Position numbers and translations under genes: made by a program. Of a stretch of DNA of 64,000 nucleotides, positions 12,901-24,900 are shown piece by piece. The stretch is from Phoronis australis (Eukaryota; Phoronida; Phoronidae). The stretch is from positions 162,145 through 226,144 of the forward strand of contig NMRA01000457.1 in assembly GCA_002633005.1 (NCBI GenBank), given 5' to 3'. Within the stretch, counting starts at the first letter, position 1; every line of letters begins with the position of its first letter. Below the pieces are notes generated by a model. That model saw only the letters and a list, made by a program, of their open reading frames with translations. It was not told the DNA's origin and made no database searches.

Positions 12901-15900
12901 ATAAGGAACTTCACTGGCCCCCACATGCTTCTCTCGCCAAAACCTCTACATCCCATCTCCACAATGACTTGCCGTAGCCAGCATCCTCGAGTCTTTCCTT
13001 TTCGTGGATACACCTCTGCTGAACGAGGTTGTCGAGAGTTGGGAACAACTTTCTTCCCAGATCCGAAACAAGAACTATGTCCTTCAGAGTCTTTCCATAC
13101 CCAACTTGTATTCACCCTCTGCCAATGAGGTCTTAGAGGAAAACAAAACGCAAAAGCCACTAGAATTGCCGTAAGTGTGGCCTATCTTCCCCAGAAATTT
13201 CAGACTCGTAGACTTCCGGACGACTTCATACATTGAAGGTAGATGAAAACTTAATCTGTGCTAGTCACAGGAAATAAGATCCTGAGTACGATCCCTGTGA
13301 TCGTTCACAGACACTAATGGTCACTTGTCACGATGTGATCGATCTTATCTTGAGAGCATGAAAGTGATTGGATGAATATAATGAGGGCACCCGTGGAATA
13401 CTGATGAGATTACCCTTGGTGAAAATATTTTTAAAATCTTGATTTTCGAAAATCTACCTTCAAAGGACAATCTTTAGCTTAATATCAGATGGAGGTGCAT
13501 GTAGCTTACTTGGCGGTCCCTTGATATGTAATACTAGCTTCTAGAGTTTTAGGACGTATGCCACGAGTGGGAGATTTAGAGGGGGGGAAATGCGCCACTT
13601 AACGTTCTCCCAAGTAAATGGGGACACTGAGATCTAAGAACTTAACTTGTGGTGGAAAACGGTTTCGACGAACCCTGCACACTTAATTGTCTCGGCGTCG
13701 TCAATTTCTTGTGGGCTGTTAAAAATGTAAAGTTATCTTTAGTTGAGATTAACCGCCGGCCTGGTTCATTTGTGATATAAACTTTCAGGCAATTGCGGCC
13801 CACAGCTACATATGTACACCAGCAGTATCCCAAAGCGCTTCACAAGTACTTTGCGAGCGATTCTTAACCCAGTGTAATCTATAACGGGCCTAACAGTTAA
13901 TTCTTTGTCAAATATACTGAGCGGTTGTACATTCAGTTGCTCGAAACGCGTCTGCTTGATTATATCTTATACCTGAGAAGCATTTTTTGTTCCGCGTCCT
14001 CACTCGCTGCCTACATCCGTTAACAATTATCACGTTTATGTTCACTTGTCACATTAAATATAAATTCTGCACTGGAGGACCTGGGATATCAAGAAGGAGT
14101 CCTGCGCTGTGCAAAGAACAGGGGCTCGTTTCATAAAAAGTGACTTAAATCAGCAATCCTGTCTTACGGTCCTACTGAAAAATTTTTGGATTGAAAGTAT
14201 TAGAGCATTAATTTGCGCATCACTATTTGTCAATACTTCTTATAATTCTATCAACTCTAATTATGTAATTAATTTAAGTAAATTCGTAGAGATTTTTTAC
14301 TTTGCTGAACTGAGATTACATTATTCTATTAAATACTTGTGGGGGACTCAACACGAAACCTTTGACACGGCCTTTGTGAAGCATACCCCAGGCGTTTGTG
14401 ATGGCTGACCGTCATCGTTTTTTACGGTCATGTCGGAAGCGGCGACAAAATTTCAGTGCACAATTAATATCGGGCGCCGAGCGGAAGTACCGCCTAGGTG
14501 CTACGCGTGACAAAATAGGTCACATGACCACATAGGTATAGACGAAAAATCTTTTTGTCACTGTGAAAACTGGCGGAGACCACAGGAATTCGCCATTACA
14601 ACATTGCATAGTTAACAAAAACATTACATATACTTCCAAGTAGGCTGACCGAAATGCGGCGGGAAAAATACATCATCGCTTGTGACTGTGGGCCTGCAGA
14701 AGGTCTCAAAGCAGGGGATCGACCTTTTTGTTGCAGTTTGTCACAAAACTCAAGCATAACTTTTGTAAGGCTGTAGCCATTATAAACCGTAATGAGCGGA
14801 CTGAAAAATGGCGGTGAGATTGTTGAAAATTCTCGCTTCGATTTTTTTTCGAATTTTCAGTCACAGCATGAGAAGTTTATCGTCGCCAGTCGTGAAAGCA
14901 TTTCCATACATTGGTTCCAGTTAAAAGCAACCTAATCAGACATTGTTCGAGTGGATTTTTTGCAAAAAGTTTACCAGCATGTTCAACATTACGAGATAGT
15001 CAACCCCCGTTTTCATCTCTCAAGCCAGTGTTTGCCTGCTCAGTAAATTAACAAAACAGCGTAACAGTCCGTCCAGTCTTCTGCCAGTTAACAACAATAT
15101 AAAAATCAACACGTTTTGATTAGATATTTGTTGTTCTATCTTAAATGTAAGTAGATATTTGTTTTGCAAATGGACCATGCGTCCAGCTCTTTGCCTAACA
15201 TAAACATATGTTGTTGGTATCTCATGACATCTTGACATATACCAGCGACGTCTTTTTGATCGTGTAAGTAGAGAAAGGGTCCCCCAAATTTAGCCAAAGT
15301 TCAGTCAGGAGATCGGTGTTTTGTTTATTTCTAGATACATGTAATTCGCGTAGGCTATCTATAAGATCAAGTACAAAAACCAGAATGGGAAACACATCTT
15401 GAAAAGCGGCCCCTCGTGGCAAGAGCTGTACAATGTTAAAATGTTTAAGACATTGATTATTGACAGGCACCCACTGGATGACTTGCTGTCATTACACATT
15501 TCGAAGTGACGGACTAGTAATCACTGACCAAGGCGGTGAAAGTGACAACTTTAAACAATACAAATGGAATATGGGTTCGCCTCAACTATTTACGGCAAAA
15601 ACCTGGTGCCGATCACATTGCTGAGCTAATTTAGAAACTTTATTATTAACAGTATATGCGTATTACGGAACTTGTATTATTCAGCCTGAAAACGGTCAGA
15701 ATTTTTAACAGTAATTGCTGGCTTTCGCCCGCAACCATGGCTCCGCTTTTCACCCTTTTATTAAGATTTTCTAGTCACGTCATTTTTCTATGGCATGATA
15801 ATTTTTCATGTAGATCGCAGTAACTTCCATTAATATGATTCTTCCTAAGAAACATTCTAGTTCTCTATCTTCATTATACTAGTGGCAAAATGGTTTTGGG

Positions 15901-18900
15901 TTTTAATCACGCCTTTTTCTTTGGAATTTGGCTGTCAAAACGGAAGACTCAGCACTTTCCATGGAATTTCGATGCGTCATTTTCGGCAGCAAGACCTCGA
16001 GCTAAAGTGGCTTAGCAAAAACTGCCATGCTTTTGTTGAGTTCATAGAATGCTACTCGTACAAAAGTTTTTAGTTCACAGCTGCAGAATTTATGTATTTC
16101 ATAATGATTGCTTTTCGATTCCTTGAAAAAAAGAACAGGTGACTTATGTGGTAAACAGACTTGCGGGCAATCTGTTCGTGCCCATTAAGCATTTTAAAAA
16201 GCAACATGGTTTCATGGCTGGTCAAAATTGGTATTTTTGAATAAACCTTTTTAAAAAAGGTATATTGAAGAAATGTGGTCATTGGTAAGGAAGACAGGTA
16301 GTTGCCTTAAACACGTGGCACGTGGAATTTTTTTTGCGTTTTACTCGCCTGGTCTTGCTTGAGTGGCTTGCGCCTGTGTAACGCAACACAGATCATGGAC
16401 TATAGTACATAGACCGCCGACTCCGTATGCTTTCAAATGACGAAATCTGTGATCTTTTGCATAAGCCGTGACGTCATTATTCACTAGCGACACCTGGCAA
16501 AATTAGCAAATTTTACTTCCGGCAAGTACGTCGTCAGCTAATCATGGTCGGCTGTTTTGTGGTCGAATGTTTGGCCTTACAGTCGAAATGTAAAGAACTA
16601 AGTTTACAAAGCACTGAAGTTTGAATTTTGCAAATACATGACCAGTAGCATCGCCAAAAGTACTCACGATACCAACAGTTCTACTCCTGGAAGACTTTGA
16701 ACAGCGTTTCAATGTCGAAATTATATTTTTTTCGTTGTACTAGACACTCTAGACAGTGAAATAGATGCGAGAATTTGCCGTCACAATACACCAATCGGAA
16801 ACTGAATTTGGTAATTTAGGAGAGTGAGCCTCCTCTAGGATAGTTCCCAAGAAAATGTAGGAGTTGCGAATCTGTTGTCTATAATCTATGCACAGATCAA
16901 TGATTTTGCCTAGACCCCATCTCAAATTCCTTGATCTGCCACTGCCTGATTTCACACGCGGCATCTGAGCACGTGCTACTAAACCGTTTGTGGAAAGCAG
17001 TGTGGTAGTGCCAAAGAAGTAAACTACTCAAAGTTTAACTATTAATATTTGTAGTATCAGTAACAGCAGCAGTGCCATCATTGTCATTGACATTATTATT
17101 GTTAGTAGCAGTAGTAATACCATTTTTGTCATTACAATTATCATTATCATTACTATTATTGTCATTTTGAGGATATTTTGATTTCAAGAAATTGAACGCA
17201 AACTCACCAGTTCGATTGCGGCTCCGTCTTATGTTTCTTTGGTGGCCTCAACCGACAATGAATGCGCCGAGGTATGTCGAAGTTCTCCAATGTGTGTCGC
17301 TGCTGAATGGCGTTCGTCACCGGCGTCTTGCAACATGGTATTCGCTGGCGTAGTATACTCCGTGGTGACTGACAGCTGTTGCACGTCTTTTCAGAAGTTA
17401 GACATCTACGATCCGTTAACAGGTGGCTATAGTTTTTAGTAGCAAATGCAATTCAACACATTTTCTATCACCATACGGTGCTTTTGAACTGATAAAATAC
17501 AAATTAGGCTTTTTGATGCCGTCTACCGTAGTTTTCATCTAATATGAAGATAATGAGATATCTGTTCTTTGTTTCTGGAAGTTCTACCCAATATAAATAT
17601 GAAAGAAATTAATAGCACATAAGGAAAAGCGCGTGCATGAGAGCGTATCACTGGGATAATGGTAATTATACTCGGTAGGTAATATCCTGTTTCGCTAACG
17701 AATTGAAGGCTTTTCTTCTAGTCAAAACACTGGGCTTAAGTACATACCGGGACTTTCCGTAAATCAGCCCATGGGCTTGTATTCGGAAAATTTTCAGGCG
17801 TTTTAGTAAGTAAAACGCCAAACAAACGCCCGGGCGTTCATTAGGAAAGGGGGCGTGTAAACGGTAAGTCGTAGTTTTGGCTACGCAAATACCAGCATGA
17901 ACTGAATGCACGTAGGCCTAGATTGAGATTTTTTTTACTTTTTTACCTATTTTATATATTATGTCAATAAATAAGTCAACACTTTGTTCGTTTTTAGAAG
18001 TAAATGCTCCACAAACTTGAATTTGTGACTAAAAGTTGACGCTGAGTGGACTTTTTAAGAGGAAGTTTCCGAATAAACGTACCACTATCTGGACACTTGA
18101 CACTGGAAGTTCCAATACCCAAATAAACGCCCATGAGCGTTTATTTGACATAATTTTCCGATAAACACACATGGGCTTATTTACGGAAAATACCGATAAA
18201 CAAATGATCATCTTCCATTGACAGCACTGATACGCAATAAAATGTAACAACTTCGTCACTGTTGCATTTTATCTTGATAATCCTCTCCTAAGATGTAACA
18301 AATTGGTTCATTTTATACCCCAGTATTACCTTCGAATGGCAAATACAACCGTGTAATAACCCATTTCATTATCTCACTAGTGAGATAAAATTTAGGCGCG
18401 AAACCGAGGCTGATTTCAAACCCGAGACTGGTTTCGAACCCGGGCCTCAAGAGTTTTAGGTCGCCGGGACTTTACCACTACACCACTCAGCGGCTGACGT
18501 CATCAAACGTGAAAATAGAATACTTAAATGAGCTCGAGCAACAATCGCATGTTCAGCAAAGTGCATTGTACCGACATTTAAACGCTATGAAAAATAAGAC
18601 GCATAATTTCCATAAAAACGATATCTTAATTCAGTGAAATTTTTCTTTTATGTTCTCTCACTTGTAACTCACCGATTCCAATTTGAATGCGGGTATCGTG
18701 TCGTCGGGATCGTTTGACTTGAACATTATACTCAGTTACCACTTGTAACCTACATGTACTTTAGCAGAAGATATTTTCCCGGTCGCAGCATAGCGTGATA
18801 AAATGTGTAGTTCGCCATAATATTTGCTAAACCTTAATTTATAGATTCACTTTATTTCTATTTTGTTTAAATTTTCAATTGGTTTTGTGTAAAAGCATTA

Positions 18901-21900
18901 TTTGACAAAAATAGCTCGGCTTTCCTGAAAAGGTCACGACCTCCCACCCCGGGTCTCTGATATAGAAAGTAGTTACAAAGCCGAAGCGAGTCGAGAAAGG
19001 TAGATCGATTCATTGCAATGTTTCTCGTTCGGTATGTGGTATAAATAGATTATTGCATGTTCTCAGTCGTTATCCCCTTATCTAAAGCCCTCGTGGATTT
19101 TGGAGAATTATCATCCTCGGGGCTAACTCCCCTCGGGCGATAATTCTCCAAAATCCACTCGGGCTCTAGAATACGGGGGATAACAACTTCGCCATGTAAT
19201 AATCTATATTTACGTAATTGTTACAATTTACATCGAATCCAAATGCGAGAAATGTATCATTGTTGCATTTTACAAAAGCAACGTCATATTTCATGAGTTT
19301 GCAAGATTTTTGTCAAACGGAGGAAAACGGGTCACGCACTTTTAGGGCTTCTTTCTCGGATTATCTGAATGAACTTCTGTAATATATGCCTCCTCGCAAT
19401 TATATATTAGATGTAAGTTGGAAGCAAAAAGGTTGCAGTCTGAATTCAGTTCTTCGTGGCAAACTACAAATGATTATAGTTATATCACAAACATTACCGT
19501 GCTTGCCGACAGTTTAAAAATAATCAATTTTTGAAGTTGATGCACGTCTTAACCAGATCCTAAATCTCAACCTCTTCGTTTCCAAAAAGTAGTCCTACTC
19601 TGGATCCAGAGCTGCCAAGAAGTTTCGGACAATATCGTTAAGGCTGATCATAGGAACCCGTTAAAATCATTTTGAAACAGCATTCGCTGTCTATTATTCG
19701 AAGCCTGGTGAAAACTTTGAACTATACTACTGAAATGAGATGAATTTAAAATCTTTGAGCCAGGACCATGATGTATTAGCACTTTCCTAAGCATATATTG
19801 TGTACGTTACACTGTGTCCTAGTAAATTCAATAGTAATGATAACAATAGCAACAACGATAACGATAACAATTATAGTAATAGTAGTAGTAGTAATTGTAA
19901 TGTAATAGTAATAAAAATGATATTGGGTAGCCAAATTTATGCTCTGTCATCCTGGAGGGTGTTTCTATAGAAGAGGTATACGGAAAGAGCCTCCCAAAAG
20001 GGTGTTTTATCACAGCAAAAATACTCTCCAAAATGGTGCCATTTTCGACAAACTACTATCCAAAAGGGTGCTTTCTTCTGAATTCTGAAACAGAATTGTG
20101 CGAAAATGTGAATTATTACACAAAATTACTCTCTAATTGGGTAACATTTTTGTCCGAGCCCACTCTTTAGATTGGTAGGTATCCGAATTTTCGGGCTGCA
20201 CCTCTTGTCCAAAAATACTCGAGTGCCCTCCGGTCCAGCCGATCGGCTTAGCCATTTGAGGCTTGGTTATAGACCCCATTCACGCGGCGGCCATTAAGAT
20301 CAAAAGCGAGGCTCACTGCGATAAACAAAGCGAAAGTAGACATTGCGTGAGTTAAATAGCCGGTCTTTCGAGTCCAACCTGGATATTAAATTCTAATGAT
20401 GTGTCGACAGTTGACCACAGAGACGTAGAAAATTACATTAGAGAACAAGTTAAGGCGCCAAAGAGTTGTCTGACGAAAGGGTTTAATTTTTTTCGGAAAA
20501 CTAGGTTCGAAACAGGAAAAGTAAATATAACCAAATTGCGGCGATCGTAGTGTTACGGATTAGGTATCATGCTGAATGCAGGGTTACGTTTTTTCTTGTA
20601 AATTGTTGATCACAATACAGGTCATCTGCTCGTATTGTTGACGAGTTGAAGACATATTCGACAGTGGTGTCTGTCATGTGCAATTAGTCACATCTGGTTT
20701 AATTTGTTGATCAAGAATATTAACATCAAGCATAGCCTGATCCTATGCACTCACTGGGACTAACAGTTGATTTGTCATTGGTCTGAAAGAATTGATGTTA
20801 TTAAATATATTTTTATTAAAATAAAAAACCAGGCTCGTAATTGAAAATAAAATTATTTGACCATCAATGCTTTCTAGGTTGTAACAATTCCTACGTCTGT
20901 TTCATGTGTTAGATTTCAAATATCAATCTGGACCAAGTTGAATTTTAAAATTAAAACACCGTGACCTAATTCGTTCGTCCAAAACATAACCTCGTTTTAG
21001 AGTTCAATTTCAGTTAACTGGACAATGCAATCATAGTTTTCATGTTTCTTCAGGAGCCTCTTTCATCCGAGGGGAACGGTGCCAGTGCCTACTGAGAGGC
21101 GATTTTTTCGCCGAGTGAGGGCGGGAACAATCTACCTCCCGATCACCATCAATAGCACCCCCGCCCTGTTGCAAGCTCTCATAGGCTCTGCCTCAATTTA
21201 AAGTAGCCTTTTGTGCTCTTAAAAATTGTCACCTGTGTGGTTACAGGTGATGTGAACTCAATATGTTTGAGAGGGGAATAGGGCTGATATTGGGCCCCAA
21301 ATTTGAGGGATTGAGGGCCCTGTCCTTTTTGGAAAGAAAGTGATGTTTCAACCCGTAGCAGGGGCGGATCCAGGTTTTTCAGTTAGGGGGGGCAGGGCAC
21401 AGGAATAAGCAGCATTTCGGCAGATGCGCGCGCCCAGCCTAAAGTCTGGGGATGCAGGGGTCTTGAATTCTTGGGTTTACGGTCCTGTTGTCTAAAAAAA
21501 CGGTAAACGGGGTTCATTCTGCGCCTATGCGTTGTTTATTCACCCCCCAAGACCCGCCCTGGTTGCGCACGTGTGCTAGTCAGCAATTCGCACCCGAACT
21601 CAAAAATGGGATCTGATNTAAATAATGAGGTTTGGCTGAAGGTCCGCCCACTTTTTATAAATTTAAAAAATTAATAGTAAAATAACGAGAGTATGTACAT
21701 GGCTGTAATTTACGAAAAGAGTTAATTTTGGTGATATCTTTCGATTGGCAAAGCTCAATTTGTGATCTAAGCAGGCGAAAGTAAAGGAAATAGTGACTTT
21801 AAAAGAAAAGTATTGAAAACAAGTACGCCAACAACCTTTATTTCAAACAATAGCCAAAACAGCGGCTTCTGCTTTATGAGTGGCAGCAACAACGCCTGTG

Positions 21901-24900
21901 AAAATAATTAAAATCTGCCTTTGTTTTAATGAGGTCAAGACAGCGGTCAATCATAGCGCGCATAGCCAAGCCTCAAATGGCTGAAACCGATCAGCGCCAT
22001 CTTGACACTTGGTGACGGGGTTGTCCCCGGTCGTGCGAGACACCACTTGTTCGTGATTTTAGTCATTTACTTTGTGATATGACGTTGGTTTCTTTTTAAA
22101 TGTAATAACGCATTCGACGTAAAATGTAACAAGTACTTAAAGTGTAATTATTTGTTACATTTTAGGAGGGGCTCAGCATCGTAAAATGTAACAATGAAGT
22201 AAAATATAACAGTTGTTAGATTTTATGAAATTGTTACATTTTACGGCGTATCACTGCATAAAGCATACGCAATATTTCTAGCGTTCACTAAGAGGGAATT
22301 GTGAGCAACGTCTAGTAAGAATTTTTATCTAACGACATCAACTTTCTAGTTTGGTTTCAGACATTAAAGTCGTGGAAAATTCTTCAATTTCTACCGTAAA
22401 CGCATCTACCAAATATCTGTCCTCGGCTTACGCATGCGCATCATTGTGCTCCGTGACGGATGACTGTGCAGCTGCCCAGTGGAAAATCACCGAAAAGGAA
22501 TGCACCATAGCCACGAGTAGTTACAATTTATCGAGCGCCGAGAACTTTGTCAGTTTTGTACGAACTGTCAAAGCTGACCGAGAGAAAACAGGTGAATGCC
22601 TACTAAATTTGTTGGGATTTTCAGCACTATTGATTGAAAAAATCTTTTCAAAAACTTTCTGATCGTGTTTCCGGGAACTTGAAGTAAATGCTATTCCTCT
22701 TACATATTTTTGTTTCGCACTTTTCGTTTGTGTAGAATAAAGGTGCACCACACATTCAATCAACACCAACATTTATTTACGACCTGTTGGCACACAAGTG
22801 CTTATACCACTTACTACTTAAAGTGACGTTCTTGCCGAGAAAAAAGGTTTTCTGAGATCCGTCCCAACGCAGAATAAAACTCGCGGTCGCCGTTCAACGC
22901 TTTACTGGCGGAGCTTTACCCCAGTCGATAAATGGTAGACTATTTTAGGTGCCTTTGGATAGGTTTTATGTTTTATATAGTTCCCTCTGAATCATACGTT
23001 TTCTGTCACCATTCCAATTCACTACTCGCACGAAATCGCCATTATGCGTGAGAACGAGGTGTTGTGTCCAAACTACAAGTGTTCTGCATGTTTGCAACAC
23101 GCGCGTTTTCATGTTTGCGTTGTAAAAGTGATGCAAAAACGAGACATTGAGTCCTAAATAATAATGCACAACAATCCTGTTTGGAGCGCCACCACTAGTG
23201 TGCAAGTAGTGAATTGGGTTTTTGAGTGATAATCAAAACTTTACAAGCTGTCGAACATCAAAAAGGGCTTTGTAAATTTTTGGAACGAGTGCTCTAAAAC
23301 TCATATTTCCCATTATTGTAAGTATAATATCACGTTATATTCGTTACATAAGCTAATTAGTTTTTTTTCCAATTTTGGCTTCGTTTTCATATTTTAGAAG
23401 CTTTACTTGCGATGCAATAGACAATGAACGCGTTAAAAACCAAATGTTCTTTCTTTGGTGAAATAATTCTGTACGAGAGTAAAATTCAAGAAATTTCCGT
23501 GCTGTGTTGTTCAATGGTGTTGAATACAAAATGACATACAGCGAAGTGCGTCAGTCAATGACATTGGTAGAGATTAAAACTATCCAGTAGTACGTTCCAT
23601 AACATTAATTTTGGGTGTTTTGAACATAGAGGAGTCGGCAATTTTCCTACCTTTAACGGTCGATAAATAACTCAGAAATAATTTAAATGAAATATGATGG
23701 CATGCTATTGCTTTTCTAGGTATTGCTGACGCATTGACACAAACACTTTGGAAATCTGTGGACCGGTTGCAAACCAACAAACCCCTGCAACGGGTATGCC
23801 GAAGTCACGAACGTCTTCGTTTTATATCTTTTGATTTTTTTGAAAGTCATAATAAAAGTCCAATTTTAACAAATCCTCCTACTACAAAAGTGAACCTTTT
23901 CACAAACAATTCTTAAAAGGGTTTTAGTAAACAGCACATAAACTATAATATCTGAACGATTCGTAGGAATCCGATCACCCATTTCTGAGACATGATGTTA
24001 TGAAGTTGGCCAAATTTGAACACATTTCTCGGGCCTACATAACATTCTTACTGACTAACCGGTGGCTGGGTTTATCGGCACTTCATTGTCCGAACTAACT
24101 CGCTGTGACATTCAGGGAAAGGCTACTGTGTTTGTACCATTACGGTTCACAACCAAATATTCTGAGATCGTACACACCCCAGCTCAAGCCTGGCGTCCGT
24201 TTTCCCTTAATTTATCATACGTGGCCGCGTAATTTGGAACTCTAGCCCTAAAGTTCTATGGCGTAACATGTGAATGACACGACTATCAGAAACTAAACAT
24301 CCATTGTTCAATCACCATCGAGGAAGACTCAAAAATGTCAAATTTAGCGATCGCCAGGCCTTAAATTGCAAATAACATGTCCAGGTTGACCACAGCGAAT
24401 GGCTGGCTGACGAAGGCCGCAATTGGCGATTTGAAATACAATCACAGAAACACAACGGATTTTGTTGTTTTATAGCTCTGGTCAAAAACTGACAAATTCA
24501 AGAAGACTACCCCGTCTAATAGTGACCTAAAACTAGAAAGATTATTGTCACGGCGTGACAATAATGGACTCTGCGCGTGCGTATTAAAGGAATTGTTATG
24601 GGAAGTTACTGACAGTAACCCGGTTACCAATATGAAAAGGAATTCTTTAAATTGTAGGAGAAATTACTTATTATTTTTTTGATGACCTTTCCACTACTTG
24701 ACCTCTTCCGGTGCATTATGAGCCGCGATGAGGGAGTAATTGTTAACTCGATTAAAAGGCTGGTTAATGCTAATAATCACAGATGTTTTACTTTAAGCAC
24801 TTCAGAATACAAGATGAATGAAGTGGTCAAACTTTCAGAAGAAAAAAGCACCTAATGACCCCATGGGTGCACCAGATGACATGAAAATTTAGAATTCAAA

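Larger units (their letters stand above)
12623..17188 (+). other. Intron, mostly featureless
   Basis: Contains a MITE end at 16944 and an ATT/GTC-rich microsatellite at about 17050-17165. Open frames on both strands at 12844-13160 and + at 14109-14408 have no domain signal; I cannot exclude an old transposon fragment at 12.7-13.2 kb. Confidence 0.5.
18225..22256. mobile_element. 4.0-kb DNA-transposon-like element with long subterminal repeats
   Basis: The left end reads CACTGATACGCAATAAAATG; the right end on the minus strand reads CAGTGATACGCCGTAAAATG, both followed by TAACAA. The terminal 100-150 bp on both sides carry many direct and inverted copies of AAAATGTAACAA. Such subterminal arrays are transposase-binding regions in hAT and CACTA elements. 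I see no transposase frame between the ends, so it is a non-autonomous or gutted copy with later insertions. No clear target duplication is visible. Confidence 0.6.
17423..22360 (+). other. Intron packed with nested DNA transposons
   Basis: Holds a MITE at 17745-18199, a 4.0-kb inverted-repeat element at 18225-22256, and inside that a tRNA-like SINE, a foldback, a second inverted-repeat pair and a MITE. No exon is recognised. Confidence 0.6.

Noticed and set aside
23720-23790. Possible exon after TTGCTTTTCTAG
   Set aside because: The only nearby donor gives phase 0, which cannot join the phase 1 neighbours; no domain signal.
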